Shown here: piece after piece, positions 10,546 to 22,562 of the stretch
Position numbering within the stretch: the stretch's first letter is position 1
How the letters are laid out: the number at the start of each line of letters is the position of its first letter
Assembly (NCBI GenBank): GCA_019915135.1
Contig: JAHLMK010000034.1
Location: forward strand, 118,182-182,181
Length of the DNA stretch: 64,000 bases
Source: Strobilurus pachycystidiatus
Taxonomy: Eukaryota; Basidiomycota; Agaricomycetes; Agaricales; Physalacriaceae
Reading direction: 5' to 3'
Notes under the pieces: generated by a model
Told to the model about the DNA's origin: nothing
What the model saw: only the letters and a program-made list of their open reading frames with translations
Database searches by the model: none
Program-made: the position numbers and the translations under genes

Positions 10546-13500
10546 ATGGGTAAAGTTCCCACTCGCCAGTGAGAATCATATATCAGCACACATCAATTTG
10601 TCTCATACATCGTAGGTGTCCTGTAAAGGGCTGTTCTGCTCCTGCTTATAGGGGAACTCGGGTCAACCACGACAAGATGTACCACAAAATGTATGTCGCT
10701 ACAGTTCAGTTCAGTAAGTTCTCCGTGAACATTTCATATTCATCATTGTGATCGCTTTCCAGGGGACAAAGAGTGGGCTATCAAGAGAGACGAAGTGACA
10801 AACATGTATCATTGTCCATGTGGGGCTCCTGATCATTCACGAGCCAGCATTACGGAGTTCGTAGGGCTTTTCAAGCGAAAAGATCATCCCCCGCCAAATG
10901 CATCGGAGGGGATCGTAGTCGACGTCCCGGAACTCATCGAAGATACTCCGGATCCTGCATTCCTTCCCGCAGCGGCCGAATCCAACGATACTGAGATTAC
11001 GGAGGATAGTACCGATGGGGCTGAGGATGAGCTGGAGGATGGACTGGATGACGAGCCGCAGGATGCAGGCGACAAAGAGCTCCTTCTCCCCCCTCTGCCG
11101 GACGATACGGACCAGCCAACAATCGGCGATTCCGACAATGACACCGATCACGTCCTCTCCCGTGCAACCGAGCGCCTCCTTCAGCAGAGGATCTCCGTCA
11201 GTCGAGATTACCATTGTGCGGTCTGTCTGGACTGTCGGTGCATCATTTTCCGCGGTCTCGTCCATGGTCACCGCAAATACACCCACGCACAGTCCTATCG
11301 CACTGGAGACGCCGTTCCATTACTGCCGAAAGCCAGCTTCTTGCGTTACCTCGACCTCCTAGGTGTGAAGCACCGGCTCGATTTCCCATCACATCCCATT
11401 CCTCCAATTGCCGGTGTTGATATAGGGAAGACTGGGACTAGATGTGCTAATGATGGCTGCCCGACACCGACGGCGCTCTATCACAATCGAGCAGCCTGTC
11501 TCAAGCACTACATCAATCACCCGGTACCCAAACGGGCACGAAGGATGGTCGAAGGAATCCACTTTCATCAAGTGGGTATCCATGCTGGGTATCCCGTCAC
11601 CTACATCGAGGTCATGGAGGGTAGCCATCCACGGGATGACATCCTTTCTGAGCTGCTTGCCATGTCAAACCCATTGCCAGCATCATTGGAGGGAGCGGGT
11701 GAGGAGGGAGCAAGAGCGGAGGGAGCGGGGGAAGGGGGAGCGGGGGACGTGGGAGCGGAGGAAGGGGGTGCGGGGGAAGGGGGAGCGAGGGAAGGGGGAT
11801 CGGGTGTGGGTGTGGGTGAGGGGGAAGCAAGTGAGGGGGAAGCAAGTGAGGGAGAAGCAAGTGAAAGGGGAGCGGGTGAGGGCAAAGCGAGAGAGGAGGG
11901 AGCGATGGTGGAGGGAGCGACGGCGGAAGGTGCAATGGTGGAAGGGGCAACTGCAACAGACCCTTTGGCTACTCGTCTTGGCTGGGATCACTATCTCAAG
12001 GCAACACCCGTCAACCACATTCGGGCAAGTGCATATCTTCCCGATCCCAAAGTTGACACAACCCTCTATACCTTCCGTGCCATTTCCCGTTATTACTATC
12101 ACTTGGTATCGGAAAGTATAGGGTCACTACTACCGACCGAGCTTGTACTGAGATATGTACACTCGCCATCACCCAGGTATGTATCAACTGTCTTTTTGAT
12201 TCTCATTCTCTATGCTCACAATGTGGTCTCAGTAAACACCTAAATTCGAGGCCGTTCTCGGTGCCAAAGGAGTCAAACATTGATGTCAATGCTGACTATA
12301 TGGCATTGTACATCTGTTTTCTCTATCGCCATCTTCTCCATCCACTACCCAATTTTTCCATCCTACTCTCGCCCACTTTGACAAAACATCTTTCAAAATT
12401 CCACGCTGAAGTCAGCTCTGGTCTCAAGAAAGGACTCACACCGGCTGCACACTTCAAATCTTTCCATGTTGTTGTATGGAATGTCCTCCTACTTTCTGAA
12501 GGAGGAAATCAGTTCACACACAGCCTCAATCTCTTTTTTATGGCCACTCATCTTCATGATGATGCAGGGTCATTATTACCAGTCCAGCGTCTGCCACCTG
12601 ACCTTAGGAAGGTTCAATGGGCCTTTCGCGCAACAGCAGTTCAAGAAATCCTATATCTACAGCTGTTGAATGATGATGATCCATTACGGTATGCTTCTCT
12701 ACTCATTCATCACGATGTAGACTGATAACATTCTAGAATATATCACAATGTTGTGGCACCATACCTTTCGGTAGAACTTGGACAGACCACATCATTCAGT
12801 GTTTTGCATATGATGCATTCCTCAACAGCCCATCTTTCTATCACAGATATCCCCATTCCCAGAGCAATCTGGGATCCATCCCAAACGGTACTCAGTCTCG
12901 ATGGATTCCCCATCACAATCGAGGAGATTGTCAAATCGGCCTCATCTGGTGTTGAGATGCTAGAACGGGATCTCTTTTACCTATGCAGAGTTGATCTTGG
13001 GCCTCTTCTTGCACATATTGATGCAGGTCTTGAAGCCCGTCCAAACTCTTTTTCTTTCCAAGACAGGCCCCGAGATATGTCTCCTGGTTTCTCATTTCTC
13101 TCATTGCTGCAGAATGATTCTCAGTGGCTGGACACAAAAAAGGCTATGCTAGGCTATGTTCAGCGTGATTTCTTTTACCATGTGGGTGACAGAGCTTTTC
13201 CAAGACGTGGTGAGTGTTGTATAGAAAAGTGTAGTTTGGATAGTGACTGACTTGAAGTAGAGCCCATTGCACAGTTCTTTATCCAGGTTGAGAACATTGT
13301 GGGACTGGCATTCTTTCTGAATTTTCTTACATGTGGAGGAGGTCCAGAACAGACAGAAAACCAGGATCTTCGCCTATTCAACAGTGTTGATAAACGCCGT
13401 CAAATTATTTTCTCAGGCAAATGGTTGGGCATCACATCAACACCCCGCTCAGGAAAGACTACTGTTTACACTCCACCATTGAATGTGACACGACTTCTGC

Positions 13501-14135
13501 TGATATTATGGGGAGTTGTTTATCCAATTGCATCATATCTGGCTCTACAGGTGAAGGGTGAATCAGCGGCCAAATGGTACTACTCCCATGCATATGTGCA
13601 GCTGGGCAAGCCAATGGATGCACCAGCTTTGACAGCGGCACTGAGAAAGTATACTCTTCATTGGTTTGGAAAGGCGATGGGAATCCGTGGCTTGCGCACC
13701 CTACTATCCACTGTCATGTACGATAAAACTGGGTGTTCCTATTCCAGCATCGACAGTGCGGATATGCATATTGATCAGGTCATTGATCGCCAATTGGGAC
13801 ACTCAACACGCACTGCAAACACCCACTATGGTGTACATGCCGATGCACATGATAACTTGTCACTCACAGAACTATCCTGGGACCGCAAGGTTAGTTTTGG
13901 ATGGCATTGCTTCCTTGGTGTTCTACCCCAAGGGCATACAGCATTTGACCTTCATAATGTGAGTAAACTATTAATTCTATATTGTTGTAGTCATCTGATG
14001 CTTCATTAGGTTGATCGTGACATACTAGCTCTTTACGATGCAATAATGAAGGATGCCAACCAGGAGCTTTCTGATGTTCTCATCAGGACAACCGCCCCAA
14101 TCATGGAGTTAATGGCATCCTTCCTCCTTGAATGA
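10546..14135 (+). CDS. OrsD-type zinc-finger / tyrosine-recombinase-like protein 1
   Basis: Function unproven; the architecture suggests DNA binding plus a recombinase fold. Exons 10546-10568, 10616-10713, 10763-12176, 12233-12688, 12737-13209, 13261-13958 and 14010-14135 all join at GT-AG sites and give 1095 residues with no stop. Residues 8-28 form a C-x4-C/H-x4-H finger; CPCG lies at about 58-61. Residues 190-300 match the OrsD pattern: a Cys/His cluster from C192, a PIPPI segment, then CANDGC and paired His. Residues 351-438 are a Gly/Ala/Glu repeat. The C-terminal part (about 820-1013) looks like a tyrosine-recombinase catalytic core: R967 in GLRTLL, H1002 in LGHS, Y1011 in HYG. At the first catalytic Arg position it has Gln (Q852 in PEQTE), and Thr follows R967, so catalysis is doubtful. 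Similar domains occur in telomere-linked RecQ helicases, but no helicase follows here. Confidence 0.85.
11692..11955 (+). repeat. Gly/Ala/Glu-coding minisatellite inside recombinase-like gene 1
   Basis: The stretch is built from near-repeats of GGGGGAGCGGG and GTGAGGGGGAAGCAA, giving short peptides such as EGGAGEGGA and [10 protein letters not shown]. It is purine-rich on the coding strand and separates the zinc-finger region from the rest of the protein. The second paralogue has an acidic, proline-rich linker but no such repeat, so this insert probably expanded in this copy. The reverse strand shows long proline-rich open frames that are only shadows. Confidence 0.85.
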
Positions 14136-17100
14136 AGTCCTTTATCTGCTGTATTTATTATTTTCTTACTTCTTGTTTCACTTATATAGCACTGCCGTTT
14201 CATTATAGAGCACTACCTTCTGATGCAAATGACACCTCCTATGTGTTTACATAGTTGCAGCTGTGAAACATTGTCGTAAACAAGATAGTATCTTGGAGGT
14301 AAGTTCCAATTAAACATTGTGGTACATAATAGGTTCCAAAGCAGTTAAGACTTGTCATACTTGGGTGCTTCACAAGAACAGCTGGAGCTTTGTTACAAGA
14401 AGACTGTCTTGTGAAAATCGAAGCATTCAACATGTCCGCATTGAAGGCCTTCACGACTTGCATGGCTCAACTATCCACGCAGTCTCTACTGTAACGCGCC
14501 CTGCATGTTCCGTCTGAGAACAAGCTGGCTCTCTTCAGTGGGCCCTTCGTAGGCTTACAAACCTGCATACTGAGCTGACTTTCACCATTTCACAGCCTCT
14601 CAATGGAAAGCCGTACCAAAAGAAACGGAGACCGAGCTACACAAACGTCACACAGCATCCCAGGAGTCGAGAAACGCTGCAGCATGGAAGCCATTTCGCC
14701 GCTGCTAAGATGGTTATAAAGACACTGCGGATCATCCTCGAACCGAGCTCAATAATTTTCGGGATTGTTGTTCGAAGGTGGAAGCGGAGAGGGATGGTTG
14801 AGTGTCCATGGCGAAAACGGTCACGAGCGAGAGGGACGAGGCCGCGTCGACATTGTCATCACTGGAACGGTTTATCGCCTACGGCCAAGACAGCGAAACA
14901 ACTCACCTTGTGTTTCGCAAAGAATCTCCTCCAACAAATGGGAAGGTACCCTGGACGGTCCTGGGTAACACCGTTTGATTGTGAGCGGATGAGCTGGCGA
15001 GACGGGGTCGAAGCAGTGCAAGGAAACATCGATGGACCGTGTACGGTCGGACGGTCCAAGGGTCGTTATCGAATCTTGATCCTCCACCCTCGGGGACTGT
15101 ACATGTTGACTAACCGACTTAGCGTTCTGTGGAAACTATCCGGATTCATCCTGTGACGAGCGGATGAGCGCCCTCCAAACCCATGAATGGCTCGATGACG
15201 AATTAGCTCTGCCCCAAGCATCGGACTGGTGCTTCTTTTCTTTTGCTCTCGAGCTTCATATGTGATAATCGGCCAGAGACTTACCTGGACAGTGACGGAT
15301 ATCATGTTGTTCGAGTCATGGACTGATATGGCCCTTCTTTCATTGAATCATTAAGTCTTGATGTAACTGGTAGTAGTACCACTGCAGACTCGGCGTTGAT
15401 TCCAGTCCTCTCATCGTGTTACGTTTTGAGCGTTCCTCCTCCACAAGCGTACACACACACCAGATTATGACAATTTTCATTGAGTGTTACTAAGACCGGT
15501 CAGCCATAGCGCTCAGCCGAAGAGCGTGTGATGCGCCCATACAACCACCCCCTTCACAGCGTTCCCGTCGATGGCAGCTTGCTCCTTCTCAAACCACCCC
15601 TCATCGACCTCCTCCTCCCTCCGATGTCTTCACACCACGCACCCTCCACTTCACACCCCATCTGCCCCCACAGCCCAACCCCGGCAAACATCCACCCCTC
15701 CAACCGCCTCCCCGTTTCGCCCTCCCCGAGTGTCCCCATCCGCCCCCACAGCCTCCCCCAGGGCACTCCACAGCCCCTTCCCCTTCCCCTTCCCCATCCC
15801 CGTCTCCACACCGTCTGCCCTCCCGTTCTGCCCTCCCCATTCTGCCTTCTCTCCCCTCCACACACCCAACACCTCACACCCTATGTCTTCACCCTCGTGC
15901 CTCGTCACATGCGGTCCCGCGCCGTCCTCGCCCCACGTCCTCTTCCGCAGTGTGCGCAATCCCCGTTCTTGCGTACACCTCTCCCTTTGCTGTCCGCTCT
16001 TCTCATGTGTGGGTTCTGTGTCGTGCCTGGGTCGGATAGCAAGGCGGGATCAACGTTATTGAACAGACCGAGTCTACCGCCTATTCTGCAGCCGTAGACA
16101 GGCGGTAGAGTTACTCGACCCCTCAAACAGAGAAGAAGAGACCGTATCCAACGTAGTCGAATACGTCCACAAGTACGGCGCATACTGGAATGAAGACAAC
16201 ATAAGACCCTGGACCACACCAACATGAAAATAAACGAACCGAGCGGCAAAAGTGTCTATACCAGCACCAAGTCTCACATACATCTCAATCTTCCTTGCCC
16301 CAAGTCGGACGATTTTCCCAAGCGGCCTGCGTCATGACGGCGCGCGACTCGGGTTTCAGGTGGGCGCTACTCCGCGGATGCACGACACGAAACAAAGCAT
16401 TCGAGAGTCCGAGGCAGACTGGCCCATTGTTCGCCAATCAAACTGGAAAACGCTTTGAGCGCCGTGGTGCGCGCTGGAGTTTCGGGACCGACGTCATCTA
16501 CCCAAAGAGTTGAGCTCAATTCGAAATAACAGATAGAGAAACCAAACCCTGCTTATGAGATTCATCAACCTCCATCGCCGTACCATCGCAGGAGGGAGAG
16601 AAACCTTTCGATGGCGCTGTGGAGGTGAGAGAAGGAGTGAGCACCGTTGTGCAGGAGGGACTGGATGGCAACAGAGACAACGAGGGAATCTGCGTCGGCG
16701 GCTCCAACTGTGGTCTAGAGGGTGGGGAGGTGCCTAATGACTTCTTCAACTTTGGCGCGTCCACGGAAGGGGATGAGAATGGCTTGGGCGCTGTCGTGCT
16801 TGGGGTTGCCTACGAGAGTCAGAGGAAGTGTAATAAATGGTTTGAAGTACTTACCAGATTCTCGTAAGCAAAGTTCGGGCCTGGGGCTACATTAGGCACC
16901 GTGAACGCAATCCAGAGCCTGGATCCCTTCCGGCAAGCCTTTGACTATACGGTCGTAATATGTCAGGTGGATCTCAGACTCCAGCGCCCGCCTTATGGAT
17001 GAACGACGCGAATGCTGAGTGAAGAAGGTCCGTTCAGAAAACATAGCCATCGGGAGTGTTGAAGTCGGGGGTAACATCGTTATGGAACAGTTCATCCCCT

Positions 17101-17755
17101 TGCAATAGGCGCGCTGTCCTTGAAGAGCTCATCCTTTTGCGATAGGCGCGCGGTCCCCGAGCTCGTTTGATAATTCTTCGGGTTCGGTTGCTTATGGAGG
17201 CACCAATACTGTCGGCAGAACGAAAGTTTCGATAAGCCAAGGCGTTTAGCGGGGAAGAACAGAGGAGTGAGACATAGTCGCCGTGAACGCGAAGAGGGCC
17301 CAGCGGGGTCTAGAAAACGTTAGAACAGTCCCAAATGTGAATACAAAAGAGAAGAAGACTTACGCGAACTGTCGTCGTCGTGTACGACCTTCGTCAAGAC
17401 CCACCCGACCTCCAGCAGCCAGCGGAAAGCGCTCTGAAGGAGGAAGCAACGTCAAAACATGAATGAGAACATCAGAGGACACTTACAGACGTAGGGTTAG
17501 GAGGAGAAAGTGAACAGAAGTTGTCACAGTAAGCGACGGGCGGGCAGCGCGATCGGAAAACAAACATACCGGTGTTTATGTTTGTCTCTACGCGTCTATC
17601 ACGTGTGTGCACCGCTTCGGGAACGGTGCGAGACTTTTGTCGTTGCTGGGTGAGTCGTCCGCGTAGGCGGTGGTGGTGGTCGTGAGGTGAAAGTAAATTA
17701 CCGAGTGTGCGAGGGCAGTTGGCGACCGCAGGGTGTTGAAGCAACGGGAATTAAT
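14136..17755. other. Intergenic; C-rich tract at 15.55-15.9 kb
   Basis: No gene could be supported. A strongly pyrimidine-rich tract near 15550-15900 (CCCTTCCCCTTCCCCTTCCCC at its core) creates long Pro/Ser open frames in two plus-strand frames and Gly/Arg frames on the minus strand; these are low-complexity artefacts. Possible minus-strand splice sites (CTTAC) near 17360 and 17485 hint at a spliced transcript, without a readable protein. If the two recombinase-like genes lie in one element, this is its internal sequence. Confidence 0.4.
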
Positions 17756-17773
17756 AGCCAGCAATATCTTTGG

Positions 17774-17832
17774 CTGAGCGGTCAAGCGTATGGTCACTGG
17801 CTCGGTAGTTGATGGTTCGATCCTCTACGGGA
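17774..17832 (+). other. tRNA-like sequence (possible SINE head or tRNA relic)
   Basis: GGCTGAGCGGTCAAGCG resembles an A box (D-arm), and GGTTCGATCC about 28 bp later is a good B box (T-arm). The T-stem does not pair well and no convincing acceptor stem surrounds it, so it is not a working tRNA gene. It could be a Pol III-driven short repeat or a tRNA fossil. Confidence 0.3.
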
Positions 17833-18873
17833 ATAATTTATCTCGAGCCCGCCTAAATACATTTTGCGTTCCATTCCGGGCGTTTTTTTAACACAGTTGA
17901 ATGACACTTGATTGGGTCTTTCTTTGCGGCCGAACGCCGCTGAAAATGAGGCCGCGATCGAACTTGGGCAGCGCTATGACGCATACTTCACTTCAACTCG
18001 AATTACCATGTTCTTCGTTCCCTCTGCTCGATTCCCGACCCACTTGGAAGCAGATTCCGCTTGGATTATGCTGGATCTACTCCAGGATGCGCTCACAGCA
18101 AGAGCTTGGCCGTCGCAAGCCCGGATAATGGATATTTAAAGGTGAGCAAATTTCTCGTGTCTTGACTCTTTGGGGTGGCAGAACGTGCGACGATTCGATG
18201 TGAGAAACCGAGGTCCTGGAAGAAGAGAGGGTGTTTCTAACGGAGACAGGACCGTCGCCGGCGACCGTGTTATTTCTGGGGTGAGAGCGGGCGGGATGAC
18301 ATCATCGGCGAATTTTGATGTTCGATTTGATTGCCGTCCGGGTCTCATTCCCGACTCGCTCGCTCGCTCATCGTCGTCGCGTCGCCCTTCCAAGTTCTCT
18401 GTGACGCCCATATGCATCTGGAACTACTGCTGCTTTGCTACCTTCTACACCGCTGACGCGTCCTACTTTCTGCTACGCCCTCCTCCTCCTCGACCACTGG
18501 CGTAGCTGTCATCCGTGATTGAACAACACGCCCTCAACAACGCGCAGGCAGTCAACCTGGTACTTGACAATGATCTTTGTGAGCTCGGTCCGTTTACTGT
18601 AATTTTCAATTTCTGACATCGTCTTTCAAATGCGAAGGTGATGGTGACCGCTTGTAGTTCAAGTCGTCGGTCGTCTTCTTTGCCCCCATCGTTCACTCTG
18701 ATTTCTTTGTCTCAGACCTACTCTTTACGATGTCTCGGCAGATCCGCCCACGACATCCCCGCTTCCGTTACCCAAACCCAGAACACTCCGAGGTCTAGGC
18801 GACTTGACCCTTGACACCATGCTGCATGAACCCTTGATCCTCATGGCTGCATGTTTCTTGACTCCGTACCATC
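17833..18873. other. Intergenic before recombinase-like gene 2
   Basis: No supported gene. Several short plus-strand frames (18170-18505) lack motifs. The sequence just before the start of the next gene is pyrimidine-rich (CTTGACCCTTGACACC, CTTGATCCTC), which fits a fungal promoter and leader. I saw no clear similarity to the 5' flank of the first recombinase-like gene. Confidence 0.4.
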
Positions 18874-21800
18874 ATGCCCCCCAAAAACATTTATCAGTAC
18901 GTATATAACCAAGCGATAATGGACGCAGGCCTCACTCGTACATATTCTCGAAGATGTTCTGATCCGAATTGCCCATATCCGCTGTACACGAAAAAAGACT
19001 ACCACACAAAAAACCTCCACATTGCGAAACCGACGGTTACCAAGACAAACGGTCAGCTCATCCATTGTCTGCTCTAATCAGGCTAAGATCAAGAAGCTGA
19101 TGGCAGCACGACAAAACATTCATTGGTGCGGGATCCTGTCACTAGGCGCTTTCCCTGCTTCTGTGGTGATCCAGATCATGCCCGTCTTGAAGCCTTTAAG
19201 ACGCGTTCCCTCTACAAAACCCACTCCTCGGAGCCAAGGGCCTTCTTCGACGATGTGTATTACGCACGTCATGGTGAATATTCAACCCTCAGTTTCCCTC
19301 CTCCACTGTCCTGGGAGAGGGATAAACTCGTGCCAGCCGTCCCAGCACTCACGGCAACACCACCACCGAGATCTCCGTCCCCAGACGGCAGCTTATCATC
19401 ATCTGGATCTGCAGCGCTAGAACTCAGCATACCTCCAGTCATTTCCCCCGCTTTGCCGCCGCTACCCCCACCTACATCCTCATATTTCCCCGGTTCACCG
19501 GCACTCTCTGTATCCTCAGGTGCTGTCACCGATGACGGGGAATACGCTGAGCTCTCTGCACATGACCCCGATTTCTCGCCCAAATCCTGCGCAGAGAGCG
19601 AGTCCGACGACCCCGAGTCCGACGGCTGGGAGTTCTCGCCAAGACAGTTCCGTCGCTCCCCAGCCCAGCCCAACCCCGAGGAAGATACGGAGCCCACTGC
19701 GGTTCCTCCCATAGAGCCAGAGCCAGAGAAAAGTCTCTCAGCCGAAGAACTCGCCCATCGGTTCCTCACGCAGCAGTCACTGTTTGTTCACGACACCTAC
19801 AAATTTGTTGTGTGCACGGAGTGTGAAGTGGCCTTGGCACCGGACGAGACGTTCGGTCATTTGAACTCTGCCAAAAATCTTCGGCACAAAGCGGGCGACG
19901 GTAGACGGTTGATTGAGGTACCGGGCGAGAAGGAACTTGCCCAGCACCTTGCCGTCCTTGGTACCAAGGACTGGTCGGTTCCGCCTCACGGAATCGCACC
20001 AATTCCAGTTATCGAAATGATCAATGGATATCGTTGCCCAGTTCGTCATAAGGGGACAGGCGTTCAATGTGATCGACTATTAGTTGGCGCGTCCAAGTTC
20101 CGACAGCATTACGAGTCGGACCACTCTGCAGACGAATACAACACGTCGGAGCCCCCCAAACCCATGCCTGTCGTTTATCAACTCGTTGGCTCACGCTTCA
20201 AAGCAGACATGAAGAAGTTTGTGGTAGATCCGTCGCTTAAAGGTGTTGACATTGCGTCGAACGCTATTCTCGAGGATGTTCTGGCGACCTTGTGCCCCCC
20301 TCCCTCCACCACCCACACCTTCACCACAGAGTCTCTCGTTTCCCATCCGCTTGTCACCCAGGCTTCCTGGGGCAGGATACTTTCTGGGGCTCGGCCCTCT
20401 GATTTACGCGCGGCCGTCCGGCTCCCAACAACGGCTGAGCGAGGCCTGTTCCGTTTACATCACCGCATCATCGTTCCATTTTACTTGGACATTTCCGAAC
20501 GTCTTCCAGATGTTTCTGACTGGACGCGCCGTCACATCAAGTCAAAGTTACCTGAGTATGAACCACGCGTCATCACTTACAACGCAAGACATTGACTGTG
20601 ATTTAGATCCAAACTCTCACCGAGAGGATTCTTATCGCTTCCCGCAGTACCTAACTATGCCAAGCGTATGGCCCGGTTTTTATGCTTCCTCATCCGTTCA
20701 GAGATTTCACCCATCCCAAACTATCATGTTCCTCTCCATCCAACTCTCCGAACTCACCTCGTCAATCTGTTCAACAGTCTGGGAGACGGCTCGATCTCTG
20801 ACAAGAAGATCTATGACTCTGTACATGCCACTGTCTGGTGTCTCCTCACTTCTCCATCCCCTGAGTCTCTTCACCGACCTGACTTGGACTCATTCAACAT
20901 GTTCCTTGCTGCTTCTGGTCTGAATGACGACGAAGGAACTCTGAAAGGCGTTGAGCTGTTTACCCCTACATGTTCGGCGATACAGTGGTGTCTTCGAGCC
21001 ACTGCCACCGAATTTATCATTCGCTCAAAGGCCCAGGTTGGCGCAGAATATGACGATGAAATGAGGTACAGTGGCGTACTTTCACATTTACAACCACAGC
21101 TCAATTTTATCAGCCTATATGACCAGCACATTCGCCACTATCTCACTGAGAGGCACCAAACTTTATTCACTGCGCTACGCAGCAAAATGACACTGTTCAG
21201 ACTGCTTGAAAGCCGTAATCCCCGTCCTCCACGCTTTCACTGGGATGCTTCCGAGAACGTTCTCACAATGGACGGGAAACCCATTCATGTCACATCCGTC
21301 TACACGACTGTGACCAATGGCATTCTGCAGCTTCGAGAGCTCGTCGTCGCTATATGTCGTGGAGTACCGGGACTGGATGAGTTCAGGACATACATCCGTA
21401 AACGCCTAGACCCTCGCCCATCTAATGCCAAACAGTGGTTTGTTGATGATCTGCGCCACAGGGAGCTTGGATGGTCAATTTTCGACAGTGCGGAGAACGA
21501 TTTGAAGCGTTTTGAGAACCTCCTTATTCGCCACCTTGTTGGAGAGGAACAGGGCTTCATTATCAAGGTCGAAAACAAGCTTGTTCCTCAGCCATGTGAG
21601 TCGTCGGTATCCAATCTGTACACAACTCACCGTCTCTTCAGTCCATATCTGGAGATTTATCGATGAACTCGATGCCATTGTCGAGCTGATGTACTTCCTC
21701 TTCCTGCTGACAGCAGGTGGTCCGGCTCGGGGGACAGAGTCTGCTGTTCTTCGCCGTGAGGATACACCGGTAGGCCTGCGCAGTCTCACCTTCTTGAGCG

Positions 21801-22548
21801 GATGGTTTTCAGTGTTCTTCCGCGAGAACAAGACCGGCATTCAACTCATCCCGCGCACCCCTCCCGTGGCCCTTTCTGAAATCATGCTCATTGTCTGGGG
21901 CTGTATCTTTCCAGCCGCACAGGTGCTCATGAGGACAATCGAGAAGCCCGATATGGCTACTAATTATTCGCGGCATCTTTGGGTCCGCACGGGTAAGGCC
22001 ATGGATAGCAAAGCTCTTTCTAAGGCTCTGTCAAGACACTCCGAGCCCGCATTTGGTCTTGCAATCGGAAACAACGGGATCCGCCATTTCATGGACGCCC
22101 TCATGAAGAATATGCTTCGCTCGTCATTTGCCGGCCTCGATGATCTCACTGCGCAGGAGCAGGATGTCGACGAGTCGGAGGGCCACTCCACGAAAACAGC
22201 GAATCGTAACTATGGGGTGGGGGAGCAAGCCTATGAGACGATGTCCGTCGCCGAGATCAGTGGGCTCCAGCGCACGAGTCAGCGATGGCATCAAGCTCTC
22301 GGTCTACTTCCCCGTGACTATCGGGAGGCTCTCCAGAGCCACGTTGCGGTAAGCACAGCACATTCGTAGTACTGGCGGCCTGCTAAAATATGTTACAGGC
22401 CGAAGAAGAGCGACGTCGCAAGAACGACCTCAACTTTGTTCGGAGTAAAGCTAAGGAAGACTTTCGAGAATTGTTGGATGAGCGTCTCGAGAGACACTTG
22501 GACAAGCTGAAGGAGTTCATTCTCAATCTCAAGGCAGAGCGAGTTTAG
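18874..22548 (+). CDS. OrsD-type zinc-finger / tyrosine-recombinase-like protein 2
   Basis: Paralogue of the gene at 10546. Exons 18874-18896, 18954-19048, 19088-20555, 20607-21065, 21114-21595, 21642-22348 and 22399-22548 give 1127 residues. Exon 1 is 23 nt in both genes and all six intron phases agree (2,1,2,2,1,0). The joint at 19048/19088 uses a less usual donor (GTCAGC) and is the least certain. The N-terminus has a CSDPNC finger; residues of the 19790-20130 segment form the OrsD-like Cys/His cluster (VVCTEC, PIPVIEMINGYRC). The C-terminal domain keeps a full tyrosine-recombinase-like set: R872 in GGPARGTE, R990-H991 in GIRHF, H1024 in EGHS, Y1033 in NYG. The last exon encodes a charged helix rich in Glu, Arg and Lys. 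This copy could be catalytically competent. It lacks the RecQ helicase found in some related fungal proteins. Confidence 0.85.
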
Positions 22549-22562
22549 TGCGCTCGACGAAG

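Noticed and set aside
11601..12102. Proline-rich minus-strand frames
   Set aside because: These are the reverse strand of the Gly/Ala/Glu repeat in the recombinase-like gene 1. Composition explains them fully.
15528..16097. 189-codon Pro-rich plus-strand frame and overlapping Gly/Arg-rich minus frames
   Set aside because: The tract is a simple pyrimidine-rich sequence; several frames are open at once because stops need A and G. No start context or splicing supports a gene.
17774..17832. Functional tRNA gene
   Set aside because: The B box is good but the T-stem has mismatches and no acceptor stem pairs. It is kept only as tRNA-like sequence.
14136..18873. RecQ helicase domain downstream of recombinase-like gene 1
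   Set aside because: I looked for helicase motifs (GxGKS/T, DExH, QxxGRxGR) in all frames after both genes and saw none, so these are not telomere-linked helicases in the usual sense.
10546..22548. Calling the pair a true Starship
   Set aside because: Starships are defined by DUF3435 captains in Pezizomycotina. The domain here is arranged differently, the ends were not found, and no empty site is known, so only the geometry is noted.
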